Made by a program: the position numbers and the translations under genes
Shown here: positions 33,803-45,955 of the stretch, in pieces
How the letters are laid out: each line of letters opens with the position of its first letter
Position numbering within the stretch: the stretch's first letter is position 1
Notes under the pieces: generated by a model
Databases searched by the model: none
Told to the model about the DNA's origin: nothing
The model's input: the letters and a program-made list of their open reading frames with translations, nothing else
Source of the DNA: Arachis hypogaea
Taxonomy: Eukaryota > Streptophyta > Magnoliopsida > Fabales > Fabaceae
Assembly: GCF_003086295.3 (NCBI RefSeq)
Contig: NC_092047.1
Location: 65,328,054 to 65,392,053 of the forward strand
Length of the DNA stretch: 64,000 bases
Direction: 5' to 3'

Positions 33803-35095
33803 ATGATTCCGAGGGCCCCATGGTTTGCAGATATTGCAAACTATAAGGCCATGAGGTTCATTCCCAAGGACACCAAGCAACAATTTAGAAAGCTTTTACA
33901 TGATGCCAAGTACTACTTTTGGGATGAGCCCTATCTTTTCAAGAGATGTTCAGATGGGATGATCAGGCGCTGTATCTTGGAGGAGGAAGTACAGCAGATC
34001 CTTTGGCATTGTCATGGTTCTGAGTATGGAGGCCACTTTGGGGGAGAAAGAACAGCCACAAAGGTACTTCAAAGCAGATTCTACTGGCCAACCCTCTTCA
34101 GAGACTCACGAAAATTTGTAAGAAATTGTGACAAATGTCAAAGAGCTGGAAATCTTTCTCACAATCATGAAATGCCATAGCAAGGGATTCTAGAGATCGA
34201 GTTGTTTTATGTATGGAGAATCGATTTCATGGGACCTTTTTCACCCTCATTCTCAAACATTTACATCTTGGTGGCAGTTGATTATGTGTCTAAATGGGTG
34301 GAGGCAATAGCATCACCCACTAATGACACCAGAGTCGTGCTAAATTTCTTGCAGAAATATATTTTCAGCAGATTTGGTGTCCCAAGGACACTGATCAGTG
34401 ATGGAGGTAACCACTTTTGTAATAAATAACTAGACTCAATGCTGCAAAGATATGGAGTCCATCACAAGTTGGTAACCCCCTATTACCCATAGATAAGCGG
34501 ACAGGCTGAGGTCTCAAATAGGAAACTCAAGAGGATCTTAAAAAAGACAGTGAATACCTCAAGGAAAGATTGGACAAGGAGATTTGATGATGCTATCTGG
34601 GCATACAGGACAGCCTTCAAGACCCCTATTAGAATGTCTCCATACCAGTTACTCAATGGTAAAGCCTGTTACTTGCCAGTGGAGTTAGAGAACAGAGCAT
34701 ATTGGGAAACAAAGTTCCTGAACTTTGATGCCAAGGTTGTAGGAGAGAAAAGATTGCTCCAACTAAATGAGCTGGATGAATTCAAACACTCTACTTATGA
34801 GAATGCCAAGCTCTACAAGGAAAAGGCAAAAAAATGGCATGATAGAAAGATAGCTTTAAGAGTATTTGAGCCTGGCCAAAAAGTTTTTCTATTCAATTCT
34901 CGGCTCAAACTCTTTCCTGGGAAGCTCAAGTCAAGATGGTCTACACCCTTCATGATCACTGGAGTGTCACCCTATGGTCATGTGGAACTGCAAGATAGAA
35001 ACTCAGACAACACATTCATAGTCAATGGCCAAAGGGTGAAACACTATCTTGGAGATGATATTGATCGCAAGAGATCCAACCATCTACTAACATAG
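33803..35095 (+). pseudogene. Integrase of a FIDEL-like relic
   Basis: Same frame as RT. HHCC region (HCHGSEYGGHFGGERT near 34007, CDKCQRAG near 34130). Core with the first Asp intact in WRIDFMGPF (Asp at 34223), SDGGNHF near 34399 and GQAEVSN near 34499. The basic C-terminal domain ([19 protein letters not shown]) ends at TAG 35093. Stops at 34178, 34427 and about 34490 are all TAG/TAA at positions where Gln is usual. No chromodomain. The post-pol stem-loops follow within 40 bases. Confidence 0.85.
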
Positions 35096-35106
35096 CAGAT
35101 GTGAAT

Positions 35107-35155
35107 GTCAAGCTAATGACAACAAAGAAGCACTTCTTAGGAAGCAACCCAACCA
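35107..35155 (+). promoter_or_regulatory. Post-pol stem-loops of the FIDEL-like relic
   Basis: GTCA/TGAC pair around agctaa (35107-35120), then AAAGAAGCACTTC and a weakened second stem (TTAGG ... CCCAA, about 35137-35153). Position after pol is the same as after gag-protease in elements A and B. Confidence 0.5.
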
Positions 35156-36035
35156 TAAGTATCCCTTAGTTTGTTTCAAATTATTTCAGTTTTGCTTTTT
35201 TATTTCAATTCACTTCATTTTTTTATTAATTTCCAAAGCTTTCCCAGGTTTGCTAATGTTTGTGGTGATGCACAACACTTAGAACAGGGACAAGAGGACG
35301 TAGACAGAAAAATAGAACACCTTGGAAGATCCATGCTGCGGGCGCTAAATGCTAGGGAGGGCATTTAGTGCCATGGGAGGAGTAATGATTTGGGCATTTC
35401 ATGCCCAATTTGGATGTCCCATCTTAAAATTTTGGTCCCCTTGGGGAATTTGACGTCCCAAATAGGCATTTAACGCCACCCAGGGATTAAAAAAAAGGGA
35501 GCTGGGGGCGTCTAACGCTAGCAGTTCTATTTCACGCTAGTAGGGGAGCAGAGACACTCCCCCCTTGGGTGCTAAATGCCAGGGAGAGCGTTTAGTGCCA
35601 CCAAGGGCTGATTTCCATACCAAATCTTCTAAATTTCATACCATATCTCACTATTTTAATTTCATATATTTTTCATACCACATCTTTTTTATTTTATCTT
35701 CTCCCCTTCTCTTCAATTACTCATTTTCCTCCGTGTCCAAATTATTTTCATATCCCATACATTCTACTCATATCTTTTCTTATCATCTCACCCTCAATAA
35801 AAAATTCACTCCATAATTTTTCTTGCCCCCCGTCATGACCGAAGTACATCACCCTCACCACTATAAATAGCACTTCAACACTCTTCTCTCCTCACACCTT
35901 CACTCTTATCTTCTCTCTTACCTTCATCTTCCCCCCTCTATCTCTTTCTCTTCTCTCTTTTTTCTGCTGGAGGACGAGCAAAAATTTTAAGTTTGGTGTT
36001 AAGGCGCTCCGGTTTTTACTATCCTTAAACTCTCT
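35156..36035 (+). other. Spacer between pol and third ORF in the relic
   Basis: Non-coding. Two strong hairpins (35341-35372, arms GGCGCTAAATGC and GCATTTAGTGCC; and 35568-35599, the same arms with G-U-compatible changes) lie at the ends of a GC-richer block. A CT-rich part, TATA box (35862) and AAGTTTGGTGTT (about 35990) follow. Confidence 0.6.
35862..35869 (+). promoter_or_regulatory. Internal TATA box upstream of third ORF in the relic
   Basis: TATAAATA followed by GCACTTCAACACTCTTCTCTC, a plant core-promoter layout, 174 bases before the third-ORF ATG. Confidence 0.5.
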
Positions 36036-37144
36036 ATGGCACCAAAGGTTAGGGAATCCTCTTCAAGAAAGAGGAAAGAAAAAGCTCCCTCAACAATCCC
36101 ATATGAGCTCCACTGGTTATACACTAAGCTTCATGAGAAGCATTACTACAATATCGTTAGCAAAAAAAGGTGATACCGGAATTAAAATTTGAATTGAAAG
36201 CTGATGAGTGCTGGGAAATTCAAGAACAAATTCAAATTAAGGATTGGAATGTTCTGGCCAATCCTGTAACTGAAGTCAGAGTTCTAAAAGTCTGAGAATT
36301 TTATGTAAATCTATGGATGAAGGACAAACACAAGAAAGAGCACCTCGAGTTCAAAACTTGGCGCACCATGGTTCGAGGGAAGACACTGCAGTTTGACTTA
36401 GAAAGAGTGAGGGAGATACTTTAGTTACCTCTATCTAGAGTTGACCCTTACTCTTACAATAGGAGAGTCCAAGATGTTCCGAGGTTAGATAAAGTCCTCA
36501 AGGACATATGGCTCCCCGGAGTACAAAGAAAGAAGGATGCCAAGGGCCGGCCATTCCAACTGAGAAGGAATGATCTCCAGATCGTTGCTAGAGGATGGAT
36601 GGAGTTTATTCAACGCTCCATCTTCCCCACCAGTAACCAATCTGAGGTCACTGTGAGAGGAGCTGTGATGATCCACTACATTATGCTTGGCAATGAGGTG
36701 GAAGTTCATCAAGTGATACCTTTGGAGAAATACAATATCGCAGTAAAGACCTCGACCCTCTCTAGGTTAGCTTTCCCTCATCTTATCTCACGCTAATGTG
36801 AAGCGGCCAAGGTCCAGATTGACAGAGATATACTTATTATAATGGACAGCCCAATCACTAAGAAGAGCATGAAGTACACTCGGGAACCTGGGCAAGCACC
36901 ACCTCAGAAGCTAGTTTCCCATCCTCTGAGGAAGCATCCTGAATGGCCTCAAGGGCAAGATCTCCCTCTGCGTGAGTACTTCAGGAAGTTGATATCCACT
37001 ATGGACCAACTAAAGCAGGAGCACAAGAGCCAGTCCACCATCCTCCATAAGCAGACAGAGGAGCAGAAGAAGTAGGGGCGCAAGTTGGAAGAGTTGAAGC
37101 GCTAGAGAGGACCCTCCAGAGAGAGCAGTAGCCACCATGACTGA
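36036..37144 (+). pseudogene. Third ORF of the FIDEL-like relic
   Basis: Aligns with the third ORFs of A and B over its length: basic start (SSSRKRKEKAP), the LDKVLKDIWLPGVQ region, ARGWMEFIQRSIFPTSNQSEV, the LAFPHLISR region and a Gln/Lys-rich C-terminal coil. A frame change at the run of A (36162-36168) and several stops (for example near 36294, 36421, 36794 and 37073) break it. Same position after hairpins and TATA box as in the other elements. Confidence 0.75.
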
Positions 37145-37366
37145 GGTGGTTGAGTTTGACCCTCATCTCCCGTATCTTATTCCTATTTTTCAGTATTTCA
37201 TTTTATTTTCTATTTTCCATTCTGAGATGCATGATCACTAGTAGGATTTTCTTGTTTTCTAGTTAAGTTCTTTATTTTAGTATTTTATGTTTATTTTAAA
37301 AAGATGTCTCATGTATTACCTACTGAGCTTAAACCAAATTTTTAAAAGAAAAGAAATAATAAAATG
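37145..37366 (+). other. Remnant of 3' internal region
   Basis: AT-rich tail after the third ORF, homologous in position to the start of 29316-30448. It is cut off by the chromovirus LTR fragment starting near 37367. Nothing else seen. Confidence 0.4.
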
Positions 37367-37700
37367 TGTAAACCCCGTAAAATTAGCAAATAATTAATCA
37401 ATAAATTTATTTTTAATAAAAGGAATTAGAAATGTGAATTTTATAGTTTAATAGGATATAGGTAATTAAAATTAGAATTTTGACAATAATTTTAAAGAAT
37501 TTGGCCCAAGATTGCGCCGAACGGACCGAATCGGGCAAACCAGACCCGTATTGGGCCCAAGGCCCAAACCACACTTACCAACCAATGAGCTTCATCTCAT
37601 TTCCTTTCCCCCATTCATCATTCACCTTCCAAAACATAAAGGAGGAAGAAGGAGGAGAACAAAATCCTTATAGCCGCCATATCTTGCTACTCCGAGCTTT
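37367..37700 (+). repeat. LTR fragment, Tekay-like chromovirus (plus strand)
   Basis: Begins TGTAAACCCCGTAAAATTAG, the TGTAA-CCC start usual in Tekay-type LTRs, and includes the GGGCCCAAGGCCCAAAC motif near 37552. It breaks off before the antisense gag fragment. Right edge approximate. Confidence 0.45.
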
Positions 37701-37719
37701 GTTGTAAAGTCTACATGTT

Positions 37720-38130
37720 GTCTTTCTGGCATATATTGTGCTTGCAACGACTTTTTGATACCTTTGAACCAAGTATCAGCTTCTATTGCAACAAGCATTC
37801 CCCTTAATCTTAGGCGGATTCACCTTCAGAAAAGTTGCCAGAGGCATAGGTTTGCCATGATTTCCAACATCCTCATCACTATTCCAATCTTCGTTACGTT
37901 TGCCGCTACGCTCACCATTATGTTTGTCGTTTCTTTCCCATAAACGGCCAATTGCTCGGGTAGTAGCAGTTGTCATTTCACGCACAACATTAGCCATGGT
38001 GTTTACCATAACTATAAAAGCATCCGCGACTCTCATAGAAATATCCCCCAAACTCTCACTTCATGTACCACGTCCTTGTCACCTGTGCAGCCATCAAGAT
38101 CCTATTCATACCCAACGTTCAATATTAGGA
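37720..38130 (-). pseudogene. Gag N-terminal fragment of a Tekay-like chromovirus
   Basis: The minus strand encodes a segment with ATFLKVNPPKIKG (about 37790-37830), a motif typical of the start of the Tekay Gag core, preceded by a Gly/Asn/Arg/Asp-rich low-complexity stretch. The primer site lies upstream on the same strand (38303-38314). Only the first part of Gag is present; protease and pol are absent. Confidence 0.6.
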
Positions 38131-38302
38131 TGATCAATCTTAACATTTTTTCAGGTAAAGTGTGAATAGTGTCTAAAATAGATACACAATGATAGTCACG
38201 CAATCCATATCACAAAGATATTCCTAAATGCATGAGACATAACACAGAGTATGCAATGAAGCGTGATTCAGTCCACTCCCCAGGCTCTACTGAGAACGAA
38301 TT

Positions 38303-38314
38303 GCTTTGATACCA
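38303..38314 (-). promoter_or_regulatory. Primer binding site, initiator tRNA-Met type (minus strand)
   Basis: The minus strand reads TGGTATCAAAGC, one mismatch from TGGTATCAGAGC, the complement of plant initiator tRNA-Met used by Tekay elements. Confidence 0.65.
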
Positions 38315-38319
38315 CCAAT

Positions 38320-38612
38320 ACGTCATGATCATACCAAAAACCGAGTGTTACCAACTCACTTCCTAAATATAACTACTATTTAATATTAAGCTTGTAACCT
38401 TGTTACCATGTGATCGATTTTGTTGGAAACATTTTTTAATACAAAAGGATACAGATAACTAAAAACAAAACACATGAATATAATAATAGAAGAATAAATA
38501 AAGCATAAGAAAACGAAACTTATAATAAACACTATACACATTATATACAAAACAAAAATGTTATCCAAAAGAAGTCAGTACTATATCCTCTCATACACCC
38601 TTTACTCATAAC

Positions 38613-38649
<37 letters not shown>

Positions 38650-40689
38650 TCGAGGTAAGCAAGTCTAACAAACTTCTAATCTCTTTGTGGATCTAACCAA
38701 AAGTGAGAGTCTAAAAAAAATATTGGTGCTAAGCAGTAGTGTCGGCAAAATGTGCTACAACGCTCTAATTGCCGCTATCATAAGACAAGATCTCAACCAT
38801 CTCTGGATCCTCCTCTGAGTCCTCCTTATCATCAGGAATCACTATGACCTGAGGGAAACTCTTGGGACTACTGTCACTACTAACGTTTATGTGTGTAGGA
38901 TCACTCGCAAATATAGGTTCATCCACTGGTATATAATCCAATTCCACTGTTGGAAGTTTTAACTGATCCCTTGAATGAGTTCCCAACAAAGATGATACCA
39001 TCGGCTTGGAAAGAAGGTCCCAATTAGGATAAGGTGTAGGAACAAACTCCTTAACTAGGTCAGGCTCAGGAACTACCTGGTGCACTAGCTATGCTGGAAT
39101 AGGATATCCAAGTCTGTCCAAGAAAGAATGGTGGTGTGCATCCGGGAGTATCCATGACAACAGAAACTCATACGGTGCATCTGGGTTGAAGTACGAAAAT
39201 CGATAGGGTGCTGAAAAAGATGGTCGCATAACACATATAGGCATACTCGAGGCTCTACTATATAGAAACTATGGAATATCGAATCCTAGTAGATATAATG
39301 ATGTGGAAGCTCATAGAATAGAATTCTTGTCTCCATATGAAAGGGGGAAAAGGAAGGGATAAGAATTGGGAAGTCCTTAATAGGGTCGGGGTGGTTAGTT
39401 AGGTTCATTTTATGTTATACTTAGCCAATGGTAGCAACCATAGGATGCATATAAACTTTAACAACTAAAGGCACAAAGAAACAATTAATCAAGAAACACA
39501 TACACACGAATCACAGAAACATATATCAAAGAAATGTGTGCAAACAAGTATGATGCATGTCTATTTCTAGTGCAGGTAATAATCACATCTATCGGTTTCT
39601 ACCTGCTCCCGACGCAACCCGACAACCTTTGTTTGGGTAAGGCTTCTAGTGGCATGACCTCCGTCTGCAACCTCTGTCTTATGGGCGCTGCTCCTCCAGT
39701 TGAAACATGCCAGACATAACCTCTGTAAGTACTTACAGATGCTGATTCTCTAGCTGAAGTATGTAGGATTTTACTTCTGGAAGCTTCTCTAGGTGCGCTT
39801 ACCACCATATCTCTACTGCACCTCTAGCAGCAGAGAGACATTCAAAAAGTTCTTATTGTTTCTCTTTTTTCTTTTTAACTGTTTAGCACTTTTAGTTATA
39901 TTAACTATTTTATTATTATGATAATTATTCAAATAAAAATATTAATTGTAATATATTATAATATTTTAGTGTTAAAATTCAGTTAATAATATTTAGTTTC
40001 TCAAAACTTTTGAAAATTCATTTTAACCCTAAGCTTTTTAAAAATTTCACTTTAACCACTTAACTTTAAAAAATTTTGTTTTAACCCCAGAATTTTCTTT
40101 TAATTAAATTTTAGCCCCAAAACTCTTTTTCAATTATAATTTGGGTACGAAATAATTAAAACATGAGGGTTTAGTGTTCTTCAAGAAACCGAAGCAAACT
40201 CATCAAAAATTCATTAGATTTTACTTGATTTTGTACTAGTTTTTCAATTTTTTCAGTAACTAATTTTTTTTAACATTGAAATCCAATTTTCAACCGCCAA
40301 ATCACATCATTTTCATCATGATTCTAGCTTACATTCACCAATAATCATGGTTGTTTAGTTTGATTTTCCAGCAGTCCATGGAACCAAATATTTCATGAAC
40401 TTTTGACATAATTCAAACATAACAACACCCAAATTCAAGTACAAATTCACAGCCCAGCAATTACACAACATCAATACATTTATTAATCACAAAAATTACC
40501 AAAATCTACCTTTGTATGACAGCCATCAAACCAAAACCCCAAGAAAACTTTCTGAATGAAAAATCGAAGAAGAAAACATCAAGAATCGGCTACTCCACCA
40601 GCTCCGCCATTTGGCGAAGCTGAAACTTATCAAAGAAAAATCAAAACTTCAAAAAGCATTATTTTATCATAAAAACTTAGGGCGTTACA
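38320..40689 (-). repeat. LTR of a Tekay-like chromovirus (minus strand)
   Basis: From just beyond the primer site to TTACA at 40685-40689; on the minus strand it starts TGTAACGCCCTAAGTTT. About 2.4 kb. It contains the (TA)15 tract and no credible gene; an open minus-strand stretch near 38765-39085 has no recognisable motif. The inner edge is approximate. Confidence 0.55.
38617..38646. repeat. (TA)n microsatellite
   Basis: Fifteen uninterrupted TA units. Confidence 0.95.
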
Positions 40690-42094
40690 TGGTTCACATG
40701 CTCTTTGGTCTAGTCCTTGAACCGTCCTTGATCTTTGACTTATTTTGGTCCAAAAATACCTGAAAACACAATAATACTAAAACAACTCCAAATATTTGAT
40801 TAGTGATAAAAATTCACTAGAAAACATACAAAATTTGATACAAATCTAAGAAAACTTAAGAAAATAAATAAAAAAGAACCCTAAAAGTAACTTAAGATGG
40901 TGTGTCATCACATCTCTGCCACCCACTTGTTTATCGCCTCTCTGTTCTCCTTTCTAGTCACATCTCTAATCGCCTCTTTGCCCCATCGTTGCGCACCTTT
41001 TCTGACTCCACTGTGGTTGTTGGCCTCCCTCGTCCTTGGTTAAGACTTACTACTCTCTAAATTTTTGCATTGAATTTGCTAGAAAATTTGTAATGAATGG
41101 GGAAGATGAGACATTGGGATAATAAGAAAAAATTGAGGATGAAGAATATTTTTGTTCAAAAGAACGATTTTAAAATAAAATTCAATGTTAAAAATGATTT
41201 TAAATACCGAAAAATCTTAGAGTCAATTTTGATTTTTGGCCAAATCTATTAAAACTAAAATCATATTTAACCTAATAAACATATTATCAAGAATTTGCAA
41301 TTCTTTATTAATTGTTAATAAAACAACAATTTCGCATTGAATTGTAATTGCATCTCTTTTTTTGTTAAAGATGAGTGTGTGTTAGAATTTTACAAGCACT
41401 TCTCTTTCACTTTTTCTCTTTTATGCTTTTTTCTTGTTTTTTTCATTTATTTTACCTTTCTACTTTTTGGTTTATTTTATTTTATTGTCTTATATCTATG
41501 TTTCAGATTGTGTAAGTTAGCTTATTTCGTAAAACAAAGATTTTTTATTACAGGATTCTATTTTTATTTTTGTATATTATCTTATAAATTTTGTTGTTGT
41601 TAAAAAATTATGTGATAATTGAATTTGTTATTTTTTATTCTTCGCAATAATTTGAGAACATATATTGTGACGAACAACAATGGTATTAGAATTCATAATT
41701 TAGAACAAAATTATGAAAAAATAGTGTTGTAGTTTGATTATATTTTATTTGTGTTTGAACTATGATTAGATTTTAATTTATTATTTTTATTTAATTAATT
41801 TTAATTAATTTTTATTATTTAAAAAAATGGTAATAAGTGGGCTATCCCATTCATCTGCCAATTCACTATAAATTTGGCCGAACTAGTATTTTAGATCTAT
41901 TTAATTTGACAAGCCAAATTAATCTATATATCTAACTTTTTTTAAAATTAGACGAAATGGATAAAATTATCAATCTTAAAGCATAACTCAATCTTATTTT
42001 TATATTATACTATTATTTACATTTTTTATTAATCTTGCTAACATGAATAACGTGTTAGGAAATTATTTTAATTTCCTAATTTGTTTGTGTGCAA
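40690..42094. other. AT-rich unassigned stretch
   Basis: Low-complexity AT-rich DNA between the antisense Tekay-like LTR and the chromovirus LTR. A frame near 41337-41603 encodes only a Phe/Leu/Tyr-rich low-complexity peptide and is not credible. No RNA gene or repeat with a clear boundary was seen. Confidence 0.5.
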
Positions 42095-42566
42095 TGATGT
42101 GTAAATGGGTCAAATACAGGTACAATTGAAAGATTATGATAATGAGAATGAAAATAATGTTGTTAAAAAAAGTGAACACGTGACTAATACCCTTGAACAT
42201 GTGACTAATGCCCCTGAAATTGTGACAACAAGAAAGAGCAAAAGGAGTAAAAAAATACCTACAAAACTAAAAGATTACATCTTATAGAAGGGGGAGAGTG
42301 TAAGCATTTTTTCTTCTCCTTCTAGGTCTTTATCTCTCCTTCTTATTCTTCTAATTCTACTTCCCTTTTGTTCTCTAAGTGCCACTTGCTTCCATGTGAC
42401 TTCCGTTGATTATTACTAAGCTTCCACCACAACAATTGTTATTACCATTTGAATTGTTTCTTCTTTTCTTTTTATTTCAATTATAGAAAATCCAAAAATA
42501 TTTCAATATCTCTTACCTTCTATTTTAATTCATTCAGTAATTTCTTCAAACACTTGTCCTTCATCA
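42095..42566 (+). repeat. 5' LTR of a Reina-like chromovirus, containing polyprotein C-terminal codons
   Basis: Starts TGATGTGTAAATGGGTC and ends CA at 42565-42566; 472 bases. Its first ~190 bases (to TAG at 42285) carry an open frame matching the polyprotein tail that runs across 50240-50295 and 60956-61043. The pol frame must therefore end inside the 3' LTR, and reverse transcription copied that tail into the 5' LTR. A GGGGGAGAGTG motif follows the stop. Confidence 0.7.
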
Positions 42567-42567
42567 T

Positions 42568-42585
42568 TGGTGCTTTCATTGCTTC
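42568..42585 (+). promoter_or_regulatory. Primer binding site of the chromovirus
   Basis: TGGTGCTTTCATTGCTTC begins one base after the LTR. The TGG start fits a tRNA CCA end, but I cannot name the tRNA with confidence. Confidence 0.45.
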
Positions 42586-42590
42586 TCGCT

Positions 42591-44035
42591 ATGTCTAACA
42601 ATTCAGCAGCTCGCTTGACTGATCTTGAACATAGAATGGAAGTGCTCTTAGCAAGGTCAGAGTGCATTGAACACATAGAAACCTTACTCTCTAATCTACA
42701 AGTTCAACTTGAGCATTCTCCTACCTCCGTGCATAGCGCAGTCCCGCAACCTCACACTCCATTTCAGGTGCCTAATGTGAAGTTGGATTTTTCACGTTTT
42801 GATGGTTGCGATGTCTTGGGATGGATTTTTCGTGTGGAGCATTTTTTTATTATTACAACACGCCTGATGTGGATTGCGTTACAATTTCTGCGATTGATAT
42901 GGATGGCGATGCCGTTCCTTGGTACTGAATGATGCAGCGCGCCAACCCTTTCCATTCGTGGCCTTTTCTGGCTCGTGCCTTGGAATCTGAATTTGGTCCA
43001 TCCCCATTTGATTGCCCTCGAGCAACATTATTCAAGCTATCTCAAACAACGACAGTAAATGCTTATTACTCTGAATTCACTTCTCTTGTCAATCGTGTTT
43101 TTGGTCTGGCTCCAGATGCTATCCTTCATTGTTTCATTAGTGGTCTTCAACAAGAGATTAAACGGGATGTCTTGGCATTTCACCGTATGACTTTACAACG
43201 TGCAGTGTCTCTTGCTCGTCTATTTGAGGAGAAATATGTGCCTGCAAAATCAACTCAGCAACATTCTGGTGTCTATAATAGAGGTTCTTCATCATCTAAA
43301 CCAAACCAAAGCTCAACAACACCGTTTAGACAAAATTTGCCCCCTTTGTTACCAGCTCCAACTGTTAAAAGCCCCACTAATGCACCTAGACAACATCCAT
43401 TGAGACGCTTAACTCCAGCAAAAATTCAACAAAAGAGGGAGAAGGGTCTTTGTTTTAATTGTGATGAATGCTTCACTTTAAATCATCGTTGTCCTAACAA
43501 ACATCTTATGATTTTGCAAGTAGAGGAAGATGAAGAGGGAAACCCTCTAACTGACTTTGTTCTAGATGGACAACCTGCTATGGATGAACAACCTGCTGTG
43601 GATGAATAACCAATGGTTCACCATTTATCCTTACATGCCTTTAAAGGAGGCGATGGATGTGGTAAAATTCATTTTTAGGGCTTTGTGAAAGGTGTTCCAG
43701 TACAAGTTCTTATAGATAGAGGCAGTGATGATACATTTATTCAACCTAGAATTACTAAGTTTCTTGAATTTCCAATCGAGCCAGCTGAGATGCAAATCAT
43801 GGTGGGTGATGGTGTTTGTCTTCATGTAGAGGGTTTAGTCAACAAAGTGATTCTCAATGCTCAGGGCCATACATTGACATTTCCAGCTTTCTTGTTACCA
43901 GCAGCAGGTGCAGACCTAATATTGGGGATAACTTGGTTAGGAACTCTTGATGACCATATTCATAATTATCGCACCAAGACCCTTAAATATTACCATGAAG
44001 GTGAATTGATTACATTGCAAAGGGATCCACAGTAG
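42591..44035 (+). pseudogene. Gag-protease of the Reina-like chromovirus
   Basis: ATG at 42591, 24 bases after the LTR. Gag begins with a coil-like region and VKLDFSRFDG. The frame changes at the T run near 42842-42848, then the Gag core continues (PFHSWPFLARALESEFG, ITSGLQ-type helices near 43130) and ends in a zinc-knuckle-like CFNCDECFTLNHRC (about 43450-43490). Protease follows in the same frame after stops at 43607 and 43676. Its active site reads DRGSDDTF (about 43715), with Arg where Ser or Thr is usual, so it would be inactive. Ends at TAG 44033. Confidence 0.75.
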
Positions 44036-45475
44036 CGACCTTCTGAGGTTCAGTTTCACCAATTCAAAGAATGTCTCATACGGGATCGATTGCAGAATTT
44101 TATACCTTGCAAAATACTGATATGATGGGACAAAATGAGGAATTCCACCAATTTCCAGAGAACTTACCTCCAAAGCTAGTAGTGCTTCTCAAATCTTATT
44201 GGCAAATTTTTCAAACACCGGTGGGCTTACTTCCTAATCGAGCCATGACCATAGTATTCCCTTGTTGGAAGGGGCAAAACCGGTAAAGGTGAGGCCTTAT
44301 AGATATCCACATAGCCAGAAGGAGCAGATTGAAACAATGGTTAAAGATATGCTACGAGAAGGAATCATTAGGCCAAGTAAGAGCCCTTTTTCTTCTCCTG
44401 TACTCCTAGTTAGAAAGAAAGATAGTTCGTGGTGTTTTTGTACTGATTATAGAGCACTAAATTCTATTACTGTTAAGGACTCTTTTCCCATTCCTACTGT
44501 TGATGAATTAATTGATGAATTGCATGGTGCATCTTATTTTTCAAAGTTAGATCTTCGGGCTGGTTATCATCAAATCTTGTTCAACCCGGCTGACACTTAT
44601 AAAACTGCTTTTAGAACTCATCATGGCCATTATGAGTGGTTAGTCATGCCCTTTGGCTTAACCAATGCCCCTGCGACCTTCCAAAGCTTGATGAACACTG
44701 TTTTCCAAGATGTGTTGAGGAAATTTGTCTTGGTTTTCTTTGATATATTGGTTTACAGTCCTACTTGGTCTGCTCATTTATCTCATTTGGAGACTGTATT
44801 GCAAATTCTTCTTAAGGAAAAATTATTTGCTAAGTATTCCAAATGCTCCTCTGGTGAAAGGCAAGTTGATTACTTAGGTCACTTAATGCAGTTGGTGTTG
44901 CTATGGATAGTTCCAAGGTAGAAGACATTTTTTCTTGGCCAATTCCGATGAACTTGAAATAATTGAGGGGTTTTCTTGGGCTTACTGGGTATTACCGGGT
45001 TTATCAAGTCGTATGCTATAATTGCAGCTCCACTTACCGAATTAACAAAGAAGGATAAATTTCTTTGGTCACAGGTTGCTGAGTCTGCATTTAAACAGTT
45101 GCAACATGCTCTTACCACTGCTCCGGTACTAGCCTTGCCAGATTTTCAAAAGCCATTTTTTTAGAAACTGATGCATCAGGCACTGCTATTGGTGCTGTTT
45201 TAACTCAAGATGGTCATCCCATTGCCTATTTTTTAAAAAAATTGTCCTCTCGAATGAAGAAACAATCTGCATATATTAGAGAGTTGCATGAGATTACAGA
45301 GGCATTATCCAAGTTTCGACATTACCTACTGGGCCATCGTTTCACTATCAAAACTGATCAACGTAGTATAAAAGAGTTAATGGAGCAAACACTGCAAACC
45401 CCGGAGCAGCAAGCATGGTTTCCAAAATTTTTGGGGTATGACTTCACAATTTAGTATAAACCAGGGCGTGAAAAT
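44036..45475 (+). pseudogene. Reverse transcriptase and RNase H of the Reina-like chromovirus
   Basis: RT motifs: [16 protein letters not shown] (44280), [14 protein letters not shown] (about 44383), [12 protein letters not shown] (about 44539), [17 protein letters not shown] (about 44647). The catalytic FFDD box has lost one Asp codon and reads FFDI (44736-44747), which alone would inactivate the enzyme. Frame changes occur near 44885, 44970 and 45165. RNase H is recognisable from the ETDASG-type motif near 45168 to KTDQRSIKELMEQ near 45350. Chromovirus-type, distinct from the Athila-type pol copies in the window. Confidence 0.8.
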
Positions 45476-45955
45476 GTCGCTGCTGATTCTCTTTCTCGGT
45501 CATTCCACATGGCATGGTCAGAACCGGTTCATACTTGGCTAAATGATCTCCAGAAAGAACTTTATGAGGATGCAATGACCACTGAGTTGTTGCAGAAATA
45601 TGCGACACAGCCACAAAAACAAGATCCAATTGTTGTAAGAAATGGACTGCTGTTTTGGAAAGAACGATTATATATTCCTACTCCTTTGGTTCCTCAAATT
45701 TTACACGAGTTTCATAACTCACCAATAGGTGGTCACTCCGGAATTGCTAAGACAACAAGTCGCATCACTTCTCAATTTTATTAGCCCCACATGCATAAAG
45801 ATATTAAGGACTTTATGCGACATTGCGTGATTTGTCAATAAGCAAAGAGCAAAAATACTCTTCCGGGTGGGCTATGCAACCCCTGCCGATACCACAACAG
45901 GTTTGGGAGGATATTTCAATGGATTTTATTACCGCCCTTCCACCTTCCAATGGCT
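45476..45955 (+). pseudogene. Integrase, first part, of the chromovirus
   Basis: Contains the zinc-binding domain (HEFHNSPIGGHSGIAKT near 45706, CVICQ near 45826) and the start of the catalytic core with its first Asp in ISMDFITALPP (about 45916-45948). The core is interrupted at 45955 by an antisense solo LTR and resumes at 49213. A TAG at about 45781 and a frame change near 45850 add to the damage. Confidence 0.75.
45951..45955. repeat. Target site duplication of outer solo LTR (left copy)
   Basis: TGGCT, repeated at 49208-49212, directly flanking TG...CA of the antisense LTR. Confidence 0.85.

Noticed and set aside
38617..38646. TA repeat as a replication origin or regulatory tract
   Set aside because: A simple (TA)15 microsatellite inside an LTR; nothing around it supports a function.
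39534..39719. Short frame with Cys-rich segment (CNLCLMG)
   Set aside because: Lies within the antisense Tekay-like LTR, where no gene is expected; 61 codons and no family resemblance.
41337..41603. 88-codon Phe/Tyr/Leu-rich frame in the AT-rich stretch
   Set aside because: Composition artefact of T-rich DNA; no start context, motif or homologue in the window.
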